Below, in pieces: positions 10,441 through 21,722 of a stretch of DNA of 64,000 nucleotides. The DNA comes from Ilyonectria destructans. Lineage: Eukaryota > Ascomycota > Sordariomycetes > Hypocreales > Nectriaceae. The position numbers and the translations under genes are program-made. Position 1 is the first letter of the stretch. Each line of letters starts with the position of its first letter. Under the pieces are notes generated by a model, which was given only the letters and a program-made list of their open reading frames with translations, was not told the DNA's origin and did no database searches. Location of the stretch: positions 248,001-312,000 of the forward strand of contig JAHEWK010000030.1 of assembly GCA_020740775.1 (NCBI GenBank), written 5' to 3'.

Positions 10441-12634
10441 CCATGCGATACCCCTCCACCGATAAGACCCCTCTACCGATAAGCAAAAAAAAAGTTTCCC
10501 CATACAAAATGCCCAATTTTACTTATACGGTGCTTGGCCAAAATTGAAGTTATTTACATGAAACAAGCTGTGTCTTATTGAGAGTTTCATGTTGTTTCGT
10601 ATTATGCTATTCCTTTTTACATTATATCAGCGGTTTGGTCGCATGGCACTAATGTAAAATTTCTATCAATGCCTCCTCCACGAACAGTCCTCCCCAAAGC
10701 TTATAGGATTTTTATCTACACCAGCCTTCCATAATCGCCTTGAAAATGCCTCGAGCGTCTTATACAGAGGATGACATTATTGAAGCAATATTGGATGTCA
10801 CAGATAACGGCCTCTCCCAGAACCAAGCCGCCCAGAAGCATGGCATCCCTCAGCCGACTCTTTCGGGCCGATTAAGAGGTGTACCGTCAAAGTCTGAGGT
10901 CACCCATCCTGCCCAGCTGTTATCCAAGTCTCAGGAGTCCAGATTAGTCACCTGTATACTTCGACAAGAGGCCTTGGGCTATGCTCCTTCTCACAGTCAA
11001 GTTCGCGCCACCGTCGCTGCCCTCTTGAGACAACTAGGCCGGAAAAGGGTGATCGGTGCACACTGGATAGCCAGGTTCATGAAACGTCATCCAGCTATCA
11101 AGACGAAGATAGGAAAGAGCCAGGAGGCCTCGAGATTCAATTCATTTACTCCAATGGCCGTCAATTGGTACTTTGATATCCGGGAGAGAGAGTATGGTTG
11201 GATCAAGCCTGAGAACACAGTTAATGTTGACGAGGGCGGTATCATGGCTGGATTTGGTGAGTATTTATCGTTTTTGCCACAGAACTCACTAACCCATTGC
11301 GAATCTAGGCTTGGATTCCTTGGTTATCGGCAGTAGCGATCCTAAGAAGAAGGCCTTCCTCAAAGGCTCTCAGTCCCGCGCTTGGACTAGCTTTATCGAA
11401 GCCGTGACTGCAGATGGCCGTCTTCTGAAACCAGGGATTATTTTCAAAGGCAAAAAGCTTCAGCAGCAATGGTTTATCGATGAGTTCAAGAAGATAGCCG
11501 ACTGGTATTTTATCACTTCTGAGAACGGCTGGACAGACAACCATATCGCAGTTGAGTGGCTCAGAGAGGTCTATCTGCCTCAAACATGGCCAGAAGATGA
11601 GTCCGATGCCAGATTTATCATATTGGATGGCCATGGAAGCCATGTATCTGCAAGTATCTAACTGGTCTGGGTCATAAATATCGCTGACTCAAAATCCAGG
11701 ATGAGTGGATGGCTACGTGCTTTTTGAACAACGTATATTGTTGTTACTTGCCGGCACATTGCTCCCATGGCCTACAGCCACTGGATAATGGCGTTTTCAA
11801 TGGCTCCAAGGCTGCCTATCGCAAAGAACTCCAAAAACTGGCAAGCCTGACTGATTCTGCACCGGTGGATAAGGTCAACTTCATCAAGACTTATGCCAAA
11901 GCCAGGGAAGTGGGTATGACTCAGAAAAATATCCTCTCAGGCTGGAGAGTGACTGGAAATTGGCCAATTTCACGACATAAAGCCCTCATACATCCAGAGA
12001 TTCAACCAGACAAGAAGGAAACTACGCCTGAATCAGAGGGTCTCAGGGACGGGCAACTCGACTCTGATAATACGCCAAAAACCAGCCGTCATATCAGAGA
12101 TCTAGGGAAAAACAAGAGCCCTTCGACCAGAAGACGGTATTCTGTGATATCGAAAGGGTTTGAAGTCCAGGAGTCAAAGATAGCCTCCCTAAGCTCAAGA
12201 ATCGCCAGTCTGGAGGAGGAAGTCGGCCGGTTGAGTAGAGGCAAGAGGAGAAAAGCCATACCCAATCCCAACAAGAAGTTCATGACATTAGCCGAGGCTC
12301 TAGTGGCTGGTGAGACTATTCCCGAGCCAATCCAAGCAAGTGAAGAGACGGGGGCTGTTGAGGATGTGATCGAGGTGGGAGGGATGCACGAGGATGAAAG
12401 TTCAAATTCGGAGGCGGAAGAGTTACTCGTTGTACGCACTCGCTCAGGCCGCGAGGTTAAAAGGCCAAGAAAATATTAAAATATATTGAATTCTAACCTG
12501 AGCACTGGAAATGAGTTTATTTTTGCTAATTTTGTTAAGTTTTTCTCATGAGGTTGAAAAAATGCATTTTGTATGGGGAAACTTTTTTTTGCTTATCGGT
12601 AGAGGGGTCTTATCGGTGGAGGGGTATCGCATGG
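10441..12634 (+). mobile_element. Fot/pogo-type Tc1-mariner DNA transposon, apparently complete
   Basis: A 2,194-bp element bounded by ~71-bp terminal inverted repeats (10,441-10,511 and 12,564-12,634; outer ends CCATGCGATACCCC) and flanked by TA on both sides (10,439-10,440 and 12,635-12,636). The TIRs match almost perfectly. Each TIR holds two tandem copies of a ~17-bp unit ending ACCGATAAG. A full transposase gene lies inside. Intact TIRs, an exact target duplication and an open frame indicate a recent, possibly still active insertion. Confidence 0.92.
10746..12479 (+). CDS. Fot/pogo-type DDE transposase with two introns
   Basis: Three exons (10,746-11,256, 11,309-11,649, 11,700-12,479) give 543 aa, close to Fot1-type transposases (~540 aa). 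Residues ~1-50 form a psq-type HTH (GLSQNQAAQKHGIPQPTLSG). A CENP-B-type HTH follows (~60-130; GYAPSHSQVR, WIARFMKRHP). The DDE core has NVDEGG (first Asp), ILDGHGSH (second Asp) and QPLDNGVF (third Asp). The C-terminal ~150 aa hold a coiled coil and a basic GKRRK block. Intron 1 is GT-AG. Intron 2 reads best as GC-AG (GCAAGT...CCAG, 50 bp), keeping SHVS joined to DEWM; a GT donor 6 bp upstream would also keep frame but deletes two residues. No internal stop was seen. It would bind the TIRs and cut and paste the element into TA sites. Confidence 0.9.
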
Positions 12635-12636
12635 TA

Positions 12637-13072
12637 TGTATGTATAAAATGACACCATGGATCATTCTTTACTTTACGTGACTTTCGTGTAGGTAAATAG
12701 CATTTCCCAGCAACTTAACAATGGCCGAGGTCGGCATGGACTGACTGATCGCCCGCGACGTAACGCGTAGTGCAAAGTTCTACCAGACCCATATCCCACG
12801 ATCAGACTGCTTCGTCCAAAGAGCTACCACTACACTACCACTACCGAACGGTTCAGTAACGCCACCTGTGCCTCAGAGCTTAGCTCCATGCTAGCCGTGC
12901 TGACCTCGGCAGGTTACTCTCGTCAGGACTAAAACTGGGACCTATCCCATTTTTGGGCCAGACAACATACCACTTGATATCGATATATCATATCCAAATA
13001 CGCAGGTCTGATCTTCAATAACTATATCTTGCTAAAACCTATCGATCAGCTCTATCAGCGAACCACGATAGT
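12637..13072. other. no gene recognised; 5' flank of the GNAT gene
   Basis: No domain or exon seen. The final ~100 bp before 13,073 are the only sequence between this debris and the GNAT start codon and would hold its promoter and leader. Confidence 0.4.
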
Positions 13073-13967
13073 ATGGAGGAGCAACAGCCTCTGGTCCTCA
13101 TCCCTTGGGACTGTGAGTCTCTCGATCACGTCGGACTATTGGTGGATCATCGCGTGGATTGTGGTTGGGATGCCGACAAAGTCGCTGGGTCCTGGCGGGA
13201 TGCACAAAGAGCTGGGATAAAATGTATTTACTGGATTGTACGTCAAAAACCCGCTATAAAGATCAGACTCAGGTCGAGACTACTAACACTCCTATTACAG
13301 GTCGAAGCTTCAAACAAGACAGAAGCCGGGGTGTTTCGATACGATCTCAACTCTCAGACAGTGAGGCGATCTTTTCTTTCCTTTTCCCATTTTCTCATGC
13401 GTTATTTCGTCGAATTGTTAACCAGGACAAAGGCTGCGTTACTCCGTGATACATGCACTAAACTACTGCAAACGCGACGCAATGCCTCGAACGAACTCTT
13501 CCACCCCGTTGGTCACATCTCTTTAGACACTCAGTTTCCAGATGCAGATTCCATTGGCATGGATATACCGCCAAATGGCGTCATTTGGATCAAGAGTCTA
13601 TACATACTGAAAAGCCTGCGGTCTAATGGGCTTGGTACAGTCGCAATGGATATCTTAGAGCAGATGGCTACTTGTAAGCCTTTGTATGCACGTACATTGA
13701 TGCTTGACACGGTCCACAAAGATGACCAGTTAAGACCTGATTTTGCTTCCGCAGTCTGGGGTTCCGTACCGAAGGTAGATCTAAGCATAGGCTGCAACAC
13801 CTTCATTTTCATGCTTGCTGACATTGGTCCAGATGAGCAACGAAGAATGGTATGCAAGGAGAGGTTATCGTGTTGTAAAGACTGTGCAGAATTTCTACAC
13901 AAATGTGGACAAATCCGGAAAGAGTTGGGACACCAGAGCAGTCTTTATGCAAAAAGACTTAGAATAA
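13073..13967 (+). CDS. GNAT-family N-acetyltransferase, fungal type
   Basis: Four exons can be joined in frame: 13,073-13,237, 13,301-13,360, 13,433-13,774 and 13,833-13,967 (233 aa). The N-terminus (PLVLIPWD..., CGWDADKV, KCIYWI) is characteristic of a fungal GNAT subgroup. The acetyl-CoA-binding core is PVGHISLDTQ, then GVIWIKSLYILKSLRSNGLG, with the R/Q-x-x-G-x-G/A-like turn SLRSNGLG. The last exon (EEWYARRGYRVVK) supplies the usual C-terminal strand. Introns 1 and 4 have good donors and CTAAC/CTGAC branch sites. Intron 2 needs an AAAG acceptor at 13,432: the nearer CAG at 13,425 would lead to a stop after seven codons. Either the weaker acceptor is used or the gene carries a shift there. 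Substrate unknown. Confidence 0.75.
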
Positions 13968-14569
13968 CGTATGGTCACACGCATGTCTTATAAGTAATCC
14001 CCACCGTTCTAGCCTTCTGCTACTCGATCCCGACAGATTAAAAGGGAAAGTCCAAATGGGAGAATTCTTCACTGTGACGGATCCTTCTGACTTTACGATT
14101 TGCCATTGACAAACTTCATTCCTCAAGGCTGTTTTGCGCAAACCGCGACCGGTTTGCCTCTCCTGTCTAATGCTAGAGAAATATTAGAACGTGGATCTGA
14201 CCTTGAACCAATGATCGGCTCCACATAATGGATGTGGGCGGAATGTCACATGACGTCGCCGTTCGTGATGTGAAAATCGCTGTCATACGAAAAGAGACAG
14301 GCGTACATGAAGAGAAGGCCTCGCGTGCAAACATCTGACCGCGTAGCAGCTGAGCAAGCTGGACGAGGAAGGTTGGGTTGAAGATGTGGAAGAGGACGGG
14401 GATAATTAAGCGTTTGTATTGTCAATAAGACGGTTAACCCATTTGTAGCGGGAATTTGTCCGCAATGGGGGATGAAGCTATTCTGCGCTGGTCCGCTGCG
14501 GCCCCGCTGCTGTTGCTGCTGTTGTCTGCTGTTGTCTGAGTTGTGTGTAAAAGTACATGGCTCAGTGTA
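13968..14569. other. no gene recognised
   Basis: Intergenic sequence between the GNAT gene and the MITE. Holds a short CTGCTGTTG-type microsatellite around 14,508-14,540. Confidence 0.5.
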
Positions 14570-14897
14570 CTAGGGGGGTCTCGTCGTTTCTCTTCAGCTC
14601 AACCCCCCGTTCGTCCCTCACGGGGGGTACGTTGACTAGCCAAAAGTTCGGCGACTAGCCAAATACCTAAGAAATAGGTATACATCCTAATAAATTTATG
14701 TACCTTCTCCAAAAAAAAAAAATCTGTGACTTGTTCAAAAAACCCCCCCGCAAAAATACACTGCTTAATATGAGTTTTTAGGTGTGAGGCAATGTACCTA
14801 AAATTTGGCGAGTCGCCGGACTTTTGGCTAGTCAACGTACCCCCCGTGAGGGACGAACGGGGGGTTGAGCTGAAGAGAAACGACGAGACCCCCCTAG
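14570..14897 (+). mobile_element. MITE-like element (328 bp), family A copy 1
   Basis: Outer ends CTAGGGGGGTCTCGTCG / CGACGAGACCCCCCTAG with long terminal inverted repeats (about 75-110 bp per side, slightly interrupted), flanked by TA (14,568-14,569 and 14,898-14,899). There is no coding capacity. The core holds A- and C-homopolymers. The same family occurs at 23,607-23,932 with the core inverted. TA duplication suggests mobilisation by a Tc1/mariner-type transposase. It sits 33 bp beyond the stop of the FLO8/SomA-like gene. Confidence 0.9.
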
Positions 14898-14929
14898 TAC
14901 TGTGGGGCGTGAATTTGTGCAGACCCACT

Positions 14930-16824
14930 TCACTTGCTTGAACGTGCTTTTTGGGGTTTTGCTCCGGTCTCCTCTGCACTATCAAGAATGAAAGAATCGA
15001 AATCGAAATTGTTGAGAACATCACCAGATGTGGGGAAGTTGGCCACGTCCATGGAGCCGAAGTCCTGGGCCATGTCAGTTACTCGATTAGACAACTACGA
15101 GAGAACAAGAGTTACAGTCACGTCAGGGTAGTTCGTGCTGGATGTCACGTTCTGAGTCGGGTCAACACGCGGTCGAGGCGCGATGGGAGTAGGTGTAAAC
15201 GGTAGAGATGCCGCTGACTGTCTGGTGGGCGGGGTTGTTCCAGAGTTGAGATTCGAGTTCGACTTCTTCTGAGCCGCAGCCTGCGTGGGCGTTATCAGTA
15301 CGTAAGCACCATAATGTAATATGACAAGCCATTTACCTTGCTCTTGACGGTCTTCGGCTCCTTCTTCTTGAGAGAAGCCTTGTTCGACTGCGAAGGAGTT
15401 GGCGATGCAGCCTTCGTCGTCTGGGGTGACGAAGTGGTAATTCTTGATTTCGCGTTATCGTTCGCCTTACTCGGTGCGGATGGCGGAGGCATAGACCGTC
15501 GTTGCGGTGGACCCTGGATATGGTCCTCAGTAGCTTGAGGCATCGCGTTTCCATTCAGATCGTCTCGCCACTGCATCAGAGGACCGCTCTGGCCAGTCTG
15601 CTGTTGCTGGTGGCGTTGCGCCTGTATCGCCACAACTTGCTGCCGGTTTATTTGACCATTGAACTGTTGGCCAAGGTATGAACTAGGAGGTCGCATCCCA
15701 CAATCCATCTGCGGTGCAACCATGCTGCCTTCCATGCCGTTCACGCCTGCGTTGAAAAAATGCGGCGCTAAGCTGGGGTCTATTTGATTGGTTATAAAGT
15801 TGATGGAGTTGGGAGAACCCCGAGATTGGGAAATTTTGGGAAGATGGGAGTCCATGCCTGTGCTGCTTATCCGTCGAGTGCCACATTCCATCTGGTCGGC
15901 GGCATTATGCGAAGCTTCTGGTCTTGCCCTTTGCAGAGGAACACCTTGGGAAGGCCGAGCATTCGGTCCAGCTGGACCTCCCGTGGCCCCTGGACCGACC
16001 CGACTACCAGGCGCTTCGTCATTCCCAGGCAGACCACTAGCTTCTTGCCGCGTCCTTATAAGCTCTTTCTTATTTTGTTGCTCCATCCCAGCAGCTGAAT
16101 CTGATACTCTTGCAGGGCCCGATGGCTTCCACCGCTAGCTTCAGCACCAGGAGTCCCGGACGCCATGTCACCTGAACCCATCTCGTCGGGGTTGTAGAAA
16201 GCCTTGAGAGTGGTCCCGTCAGGAGCGTACAGCACCAGCGGGGAATCTTGGGCCTGCGAGCAGCTAGCGTTCGGGTTTGGCTTGTTCTGTTGTTGTGCTT
16301 CGTGTTAGCTATACGACCAAACCAGAAGAGTATTGCGAAAGACAATAGCGTAGATGACTGACATGGTTCGCTTGACTGCTTCCACCCTTGTCCGTTCGAG
16401 CATTGAATATGTCCCAGAAGAGGCAGAACCATTCATACAGAAAACAGATGTCTGGCGACAGGTTGGGAACATTCGGAGCAGGTAGATGCTCTGGGTGATT
16501 GGAGTCCAAACCAGGGTCAATGGAGCCATGCCCCAGGTCATTACCTAGCAAGCCCCCTTTGTTCCCCAGAGAACTGTCACGGCCATGCTTCTGGACCTTG
16601 ACCTTGGAGTCGCTGTTGAGAATGGCGCACGCGCAGTCAAACATACCGTAGTGGAGGAAGTAGTCGTAAATGTAAGTGTTCAGCAAGGTTCGGTTGTTGC
16701 CATTTACCTGAAGCTGTCTCGGAGCGGTCTTTGGCGCAACTGCGCGGCTATTCACCATGGGCATCGAGCCACCACCAACGGAACCGTCCATGGCACACAC
16801 GTTGGCCATATTGGCGTCGTTCAT
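14930..16824 (-). CDS. LisH-domain transcriptional regulator (FLO8/SomA-like), one frameshift
   Basis: Start ATG at 16,824. Exon 1 (16,824-16,363) encodes a LisH motif at ~40-75 (NTYIYDYFLHYGMFDCACAI) and the companion block SPDICFLYEWFCLFWDIF, the arrangement of fungal Flo8/SomA proteins, which activate adhesion and development genes downstream of PKA. Exon 2 (16,286-15,337) continues with SPLVLYAPDG, then HRALQEYQIQL. Next the frame must change: EQQNKKELIRTRQE continues in another frame from 16,086, with two bases left over. The rest is Gln-, Pro- and Ser-rich. Exon 3 starts at 15,280; a 57-bp intron then leads to an acidic end (DFGSMDVANF, NNFDFDSFILD). All other introns are in phase. The shift near 16,087 is either a real inactivating indel or a sequence error. 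Confidence 0.75.
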
Positions 16825-17228
16825 TGTTCACAGGACGTTGCAGACGAAGTCTGCTGAGTCGGAGCAGGTGCGGGCGTGTGTGAGACAATGTTAATGCAGG
16901 TCAGCTTCAACTGCAGTCGGGAGCGCAGATAAAATTGTCAGCATTAAACAGGATAACTTTCGCAGATACAAAAAGGCGCCGGGTGCAGATTTAGCGCTAA
17001 CTGTGGGAGATGGGAGAGAGAGGATAGAACACTATCTGCTCGGATGAGGGAAACCCTTCTGGAGGCCGGAAAAGACCCGAAGGTGCTGGCGGAGAGATAA
17101 TATTGTGGGCTTGTGTTTTCCTACAACACGGTGATTAGCGTCTCAGAAGCATTGGGCCCTTTAGGGCCGATCTGGAGGAGAGAAATACCAACTTGACAAA
17201 ACAATACGGACGAAGTGAATTTGCTCTC
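16825..17228. other. upstream region of the FLO8/SomA-like gene
   Basis: No coding feature seen. This would hold the promoter of the minus-strand gene ending its 5' side at 16,824. Confidence 0.4.
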
Positions 17229-18005
17229 CGGCTGCTACAAGTAGCCCGTGGCTAGGAGGAATGTTATTAGTACCCGTTGGCTCATGTGAGGCGATGATCC
17301 AACCTAGCAAGCTAGGTTGGCCACAAAATTGCGGGACTGCCACAAAAATGCGGGACACTTGAATGTTAGCAACTGCACCAAAATTAGGCAGTTTTTATAA
17401 ATTTATATAAAACTCAACTTTAAAGTAAAATAGTATTAAAAAATATTAAAAGAGACTAAAAAGAAAGAGATTTTTAAAAAATACTAATTTTAACTTAGTA
17501 TCTCTACTAGATATTATAAAATTAAAGGTAAAAGTTAGGTGTGATTTTAGATTTTTTAAAGAATTTATTTCTTAGAAGAAAAAAGAATTAAATTATATTA
17601 AAAATCAATTTCTAAAGAAGAAGCAATAAAACTTAATAAATAAAATACCTAAGTGCTTAAGGTATATAAAAATACTAGTATTCTATATTTTATCTCTTAT
17701 ATAAAGCTAGAAAAACTAGATTAAAGTAAAAAGAAATGCCACCTTAACAGATTTATATACAAATTGTGCGGGGACATGTTGTCCCGCACTTTTGTGGCAG
17801 TCCCGCAATTTTATGGCCAACCTAGCTTGCTAGGTTGGATCATCGCCTCACATGAGCCAACGGGTAGCAGCTACTGCTGGCTACGTAAGCAAGAGCGGCT
17901 ACTCGTAGCAAGTGGCTACTAGTGGCTCCTGCTGCTACTAGTAGCCGCCCGTGGCTGCGAGGAATGTTATTCTTAGTAGCAGCTACTGCTAGCTACGTCA
18001 GCAAG
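17229..18005. repeat. tandem duplication split by a MITE
   Basis: Sequence left (17,229-17,270) and right (17,865-17,900) of the MITE together match 17,930-18,005: both read ...CCCGTGGCT..GAGGAATGTTATT...TAGCAGCTACTGCT.GCTACGT. Taking out the MITE leaves two neighbouring units, rich in GTAGC/GCTAC. The insertion therefore went into one unit of an existing tandem repeat. Confidence 0.7.
17273..17864. mobile_element. MITE-like element (592 bp) with very AT-rich core
   Basis: Terminal inverted repeats of ~85 bp (outer ends CCCGTTGGCTCATGTGAGG / CCTCACATGAGCCAACGGG), flanked by TA (17,271-17,272 and 17,865-17,866). Within each TIR lies a smaller palindrome, CCAACCTAGC..GCTAGGTTGG. The core (about 17,360-17,760) is almost all A and T and has no reading frame, as expected of decay by repeat-induced C-to-T mutation or of non-autonomous filler. 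Confidence 0.88.
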
Positions 18006-19140
18006 AAGGGCCACGTTGAGGTGCTCTAGTTGCTCGGGGACCGGTTTGAACTGTTTGGGCTTTGTGCAGTTCTTTGCACCGCGTCCTTGCTGCTGACGGA
18101 GACATGTAGGCCCAACCACGGCGCTCCCACCTGCCAAGTTCATACACGAGGTTGGAAAGGGATCATCAAACTGCGGCGTGTTGTCACGGAATTGAGAAAG
18201 GTCTGCGCTGATGTGCACAAGGCCCAATCTCTGTATGGGACCACTGTCACGGCGATCGTGCCGGAGATTCCGGCTTAAACAAGTAAGAACCTGAGTGGGG
18301 TGCGATGATCAGCTCGCATGATGGCCGGCTCTGGTGCTGTTTGTTGGTTGTTGATTGTTGGTTGTTGGTCCGTATGATCGGCCTTCTAGCTACGAAAGGA
18401 AAGGTGCATCACAGAATTCCCGCATAAATTAAGCGATGGGAAATTGCGATCCATTTGGTCTGATTTGAGGACTGCGCTTGCGCTGCAGCCGGATACCGTG
18501 CAATCAGGAGAATCTACCCTCTTGGGTTCAGCCAAGAAGTTCAACAGCCAAGCGTGACTTCCACCGCATAGTCCGCCGTGCAAGAGGTTCATGACCCTGG
18601 AGCGGTGCCTTCCCAACACACCACCGAGGCATGGGTGTCGGCCCTTCCTGGTGGTGCCTCCGTGCTCAAGAGACTTCCAGCCCGCCCACCTCCCATCTGG
18701 ACTCTCTCAACTTGAGCAGATCGGGCCATCCCGGAGAGTCGTATCGTCCAGTTGTCTTGCCCATCGGGCACACCGAACATCCAAGACGCGTGCATGATTG
18801 GTCTTCAGATGCCCCCGCAGGGCGGCGTGTTGGCCTGCGTGAGCGGCTTTGGTCGCTTGTTCTGGGACTCTCTTGGTGAACTCTGGAGCACAGCTGCAGC
18901 CACTTATGCAGGCCACTTATTTCCATCACTACAGACCATCATCGCCGAAGTGGGAAGAGTACATCAAGGCGGTTTCCGGTGACCTGTGACCCCGCAGAAG
19001 GAATGTGTTTGTCCAAGTGCTGGTAAAGGTAACGCAAATTCTTATCTGGTGCCCATTGCCGTTATTTGTGAGAGCCCCGCCCCACAAGTCTTTCAATTAA
19101 TCCTTCCTGTAGTAGAACTGGCCCTGTTATACTTTCAACC
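18006..19140. other. no gene recognised; upstream flank of the methyltransferase gene
   Basis: Several short frames on both strands between 18,030 and 18,980 overlap each other and show no domain. The last ~150 bp carry pyrimidine-rich leader-like sequence before the ATG at 19,141. Confidence 0.4.
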
Positions 19141-20270
19141 ATGGCATTTTTTGCCGAGACAACTGCTGCCGAGGACAACACCGGTGCAACAACTGCCAGC
19201 GCCGCCGCCGACGATATCATCGAGGTCGACCCCAGGGCCAACCCCGACCCCGACGAAGGCTACGAGGCCGACTGGCTATCGACCGCGACGACGTCCATCT
19301 CCTCAAGCGTCCGGGACTACGTCTTCGAGAACAACCGCCGATACCACAAGTTCAAGGAAGGGCGCTACCTCATTCCCAATGACAACGAGGAGCAGGAGCG
19401 CGAGGATATGAAACACGCCCTCGTGCTGCATCTCTGCGGAGGCAAGCTGCATCTGGCGCCGTTGGATCATCCTCAGAATATCCTCGATGTCGGCACTGGC
19501 ACGGGCATCTGGGCTATCGACAGTGAGACTACGCTTGATGCGAGCCCCCAAGTTTGTACAAGATATTGAATTTTATGACTAATATGGTACTCCTCGAATT
19601 GAATGCAGTGGGCGATGAGTACCCCTCTGCGGAAATCACCGGCATCGACCTCAGCCCGATCCAATCGTCATGGGTGCCTCCCAACGTCAAGTTCATCGTC
19701 GACGACGCCGAGACGGAATGGGTAGACCCTCCAAACTCGCTCGACTGCATCCACCTGCGCCACATGGCTCTGACTATAAAGGATATGCCGCGCCTCTTGG
19801 CGCAAGCGTACAAGACCCTGAAACCGGGGGGTTGGATCGAGCTGCAGGACTTCCTGTACATCACACACAGCGACGATGGCTCCAAGCCCGACGACTACAA
19901 GTACGACGAATTCGTCAGGCTGCTGCGCGAGGGCTTTCTCAAGTTCGGCTTCGACCTGCACGGGCAGCAGAAGAACGAGGGCATGGTCAAGGACGCCGGC
20001 TTCGTCAACGTCGACAACAAGATGTACAAGGTGCCCATCGGCACGTGGCCCAAGAACAAGGGGCTCAAGAAGGCGGGGCTGTACAACATGGCCATCATAC
20101 TCGACTTCTTCTCGGCTGTCATGGCCCCCTTCACCCGCGGCCTTGGATGGTCCACCGAGCAGGTCGAGGTCTTCCTGATCGACGTCAGGAAGTCCATCCA
20201 TAACACCAACATACACGCGTATTACACCCTTCACATGGTCATTGGACAAAAGCCGTTGGATGCGGCTTAG
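19141..20270 (+). CDS. SAM-dependent methyltransferase (LaeA/TAM-like)
   Basis: Two exons (19,141-19,522 and 19,609-20,270) joined by a GT-AG intron encode 347 aa. Residues ~45-90 hold the typical start of this family (YEADWLSTATTSISSSVRDY, ENNRRYHKF). The SAM-binding motif I is NILDVGTGTGIWAID, with the intron directly after it. Motif II region is ITGIDLSPIQ, motif III FIVDDAETEW, and a later block is LKPGGWIELQDF. The frame is complete. Fungi hold many such proteins; LaeA itself is a nuclear regulator of secondary metabolism, but most members have unknown targets, so only the enzyme class is claimed. Neighbours are not biosynthetic genes. Confidence 0.88.
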
Positions 20271-20699
20271 GCGTTTTCTGCAAAGCGGTGCAACTCCGGA
20301 GACGGAGTCTTTTATGACGACATCCTAAGAAGTTACGGTTCACGATCGTAAGTTTGGATATCTCCCTTTTACAGTGGTCGAGGATGGCATTGAAGCACCC
20401 AAGTAAGCTATCGTGACGTTACTTCACTGTTCTACCCTAGTTAAATTTATGGATGTACACCGGAGACAACCTCCGCCCGAGTTCATTGGAGATTGTGACG
20501 CTTTCGCCTCTGCTATCTCACCGCAAATGCGCTGGATCATATGCTCTAGGCTAATCGGGATGAGCAACAACTTGCTTATCCGGCATTGCCTGTGAGACTG
20601 AACGCGTAAGCGGCCCGCACACTGAGGTGTCGGCTAAGGCAAGGGGATTGCGCCTTACGTGACGCCATATGCTACTTGGTTGAGCATTCGGTGACCTGT
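20271..20699. other. no gene recognised
   Basis: 3' flank of the methyltransferase gene and edge of a hAT relic on the other strand. No feature identified. Confidence 0.4.
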
Positions 20700-21228
20700 A
20701 CTTGGTGAACCAGAGGTCGACAGTATTTGCCCTATATCCTGCCGCTACCAATCTTGTCCTGGGTGACGCTTTTGAGCACGGAATTAGGGTTGGCGTATGC
20801 GACTCGGACGACTCGAAGTTGCGGTGCGCAGAGTCCCGGTAAATCCGTGTCCAACTATGCCAAAGATGGCCAAAGAGTTGGGAGAAGTCCAAAGATCGCA
20901 GCTGATGTGGATCCTTGGCCCGAAATTCAGGGCACTCTATAAGCCGAAATGGGAGAGAACACGCGGTAGTGAACCGCACATATAACACTTCGAGCTGGTC
21001 TGGGTCGATCGAGTCTCCACATTGATCGTTGAGCCTGCGGCGTTTACGGGGATTCTCTTCGGCCGTAAGACGAGCTTGTTCGAGAATACCGGTAGTCCGT
21101 ATGTTTGTCACCTTAGCTGCTCGGGGCGCGCCTTTGGAGCTGCTGTTCCACCAGAACAGGAATACGTTTTGTGGCAATGCCTGCAGCGCCATTCCTCATT
21201 TCCGGTACGTTGGTTGTAGTATCTCGTC
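20700..21228 (-). pseudogene. hAT transposase relic (N-terminal BED finger region)
   Basis: On the minus strand the sequence starts with a BED-type zinc finger piece (WRCRHCHKTYSCSGGTAAPK), changes frame, and continues with VTNIRTTGILEQAR, NPRKRRRLND and EVLYVRFTTACSLPFRLIECPEF, the region that follows the BED finger in fungal hAT transposases. After that the reading frame decays. No RNase-H catalytic core or hATC dimerisation domain is found, so this is an N-terminal remnant broken by frameshifts. Confidence 0.65.
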
Positions 21229-21722
21229 TCTATCTCCTCGTCTGGCATATAAGAGAAGACCCATGATGTTCTTGGCTGAGCACACGAAGCTGTGGAAGCC
21301 GTGCGAGGTCGCGATGGTTGGCATTGAGAGGTTTGGCTCTCTCTAGTGCAAGCTTCTTCAGATCTTCAACAGCGGCGTCGGCATCGGGCATGTAGATTGA
21401 TCGTGCTGGTGCCCCGGTTCCAGAAGACCACCCGACAATCGGGTTTCAGTTAAACCGGTTCATGCTGCGCATTCGGGATCCGAGCCGTCTTTACATTTTT
21501 ATATGGATTTGATGGGCATGAGCAAGATTTTCCCCTGGAACACTGGGCCTATGACGGTGTATTATCTGGTATACCCAGGGAACCATGCCCATCGTGTAGA
21601 CCTGACTGCCTACGCCCGCGACACTCTCCCCAACCTAGAGCGCACGCACACTACGGCTTCTAGAACTTTGCCACTACCACGGATCTGAAAGGTGTCACAT
21701 GTAAATGGGAAGATGCCATGCA

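Noticed and set aside
19668..20249. 193-aa minus-strand frame
   Set aside because: Antisense to the methyltransferase exon; no domain.
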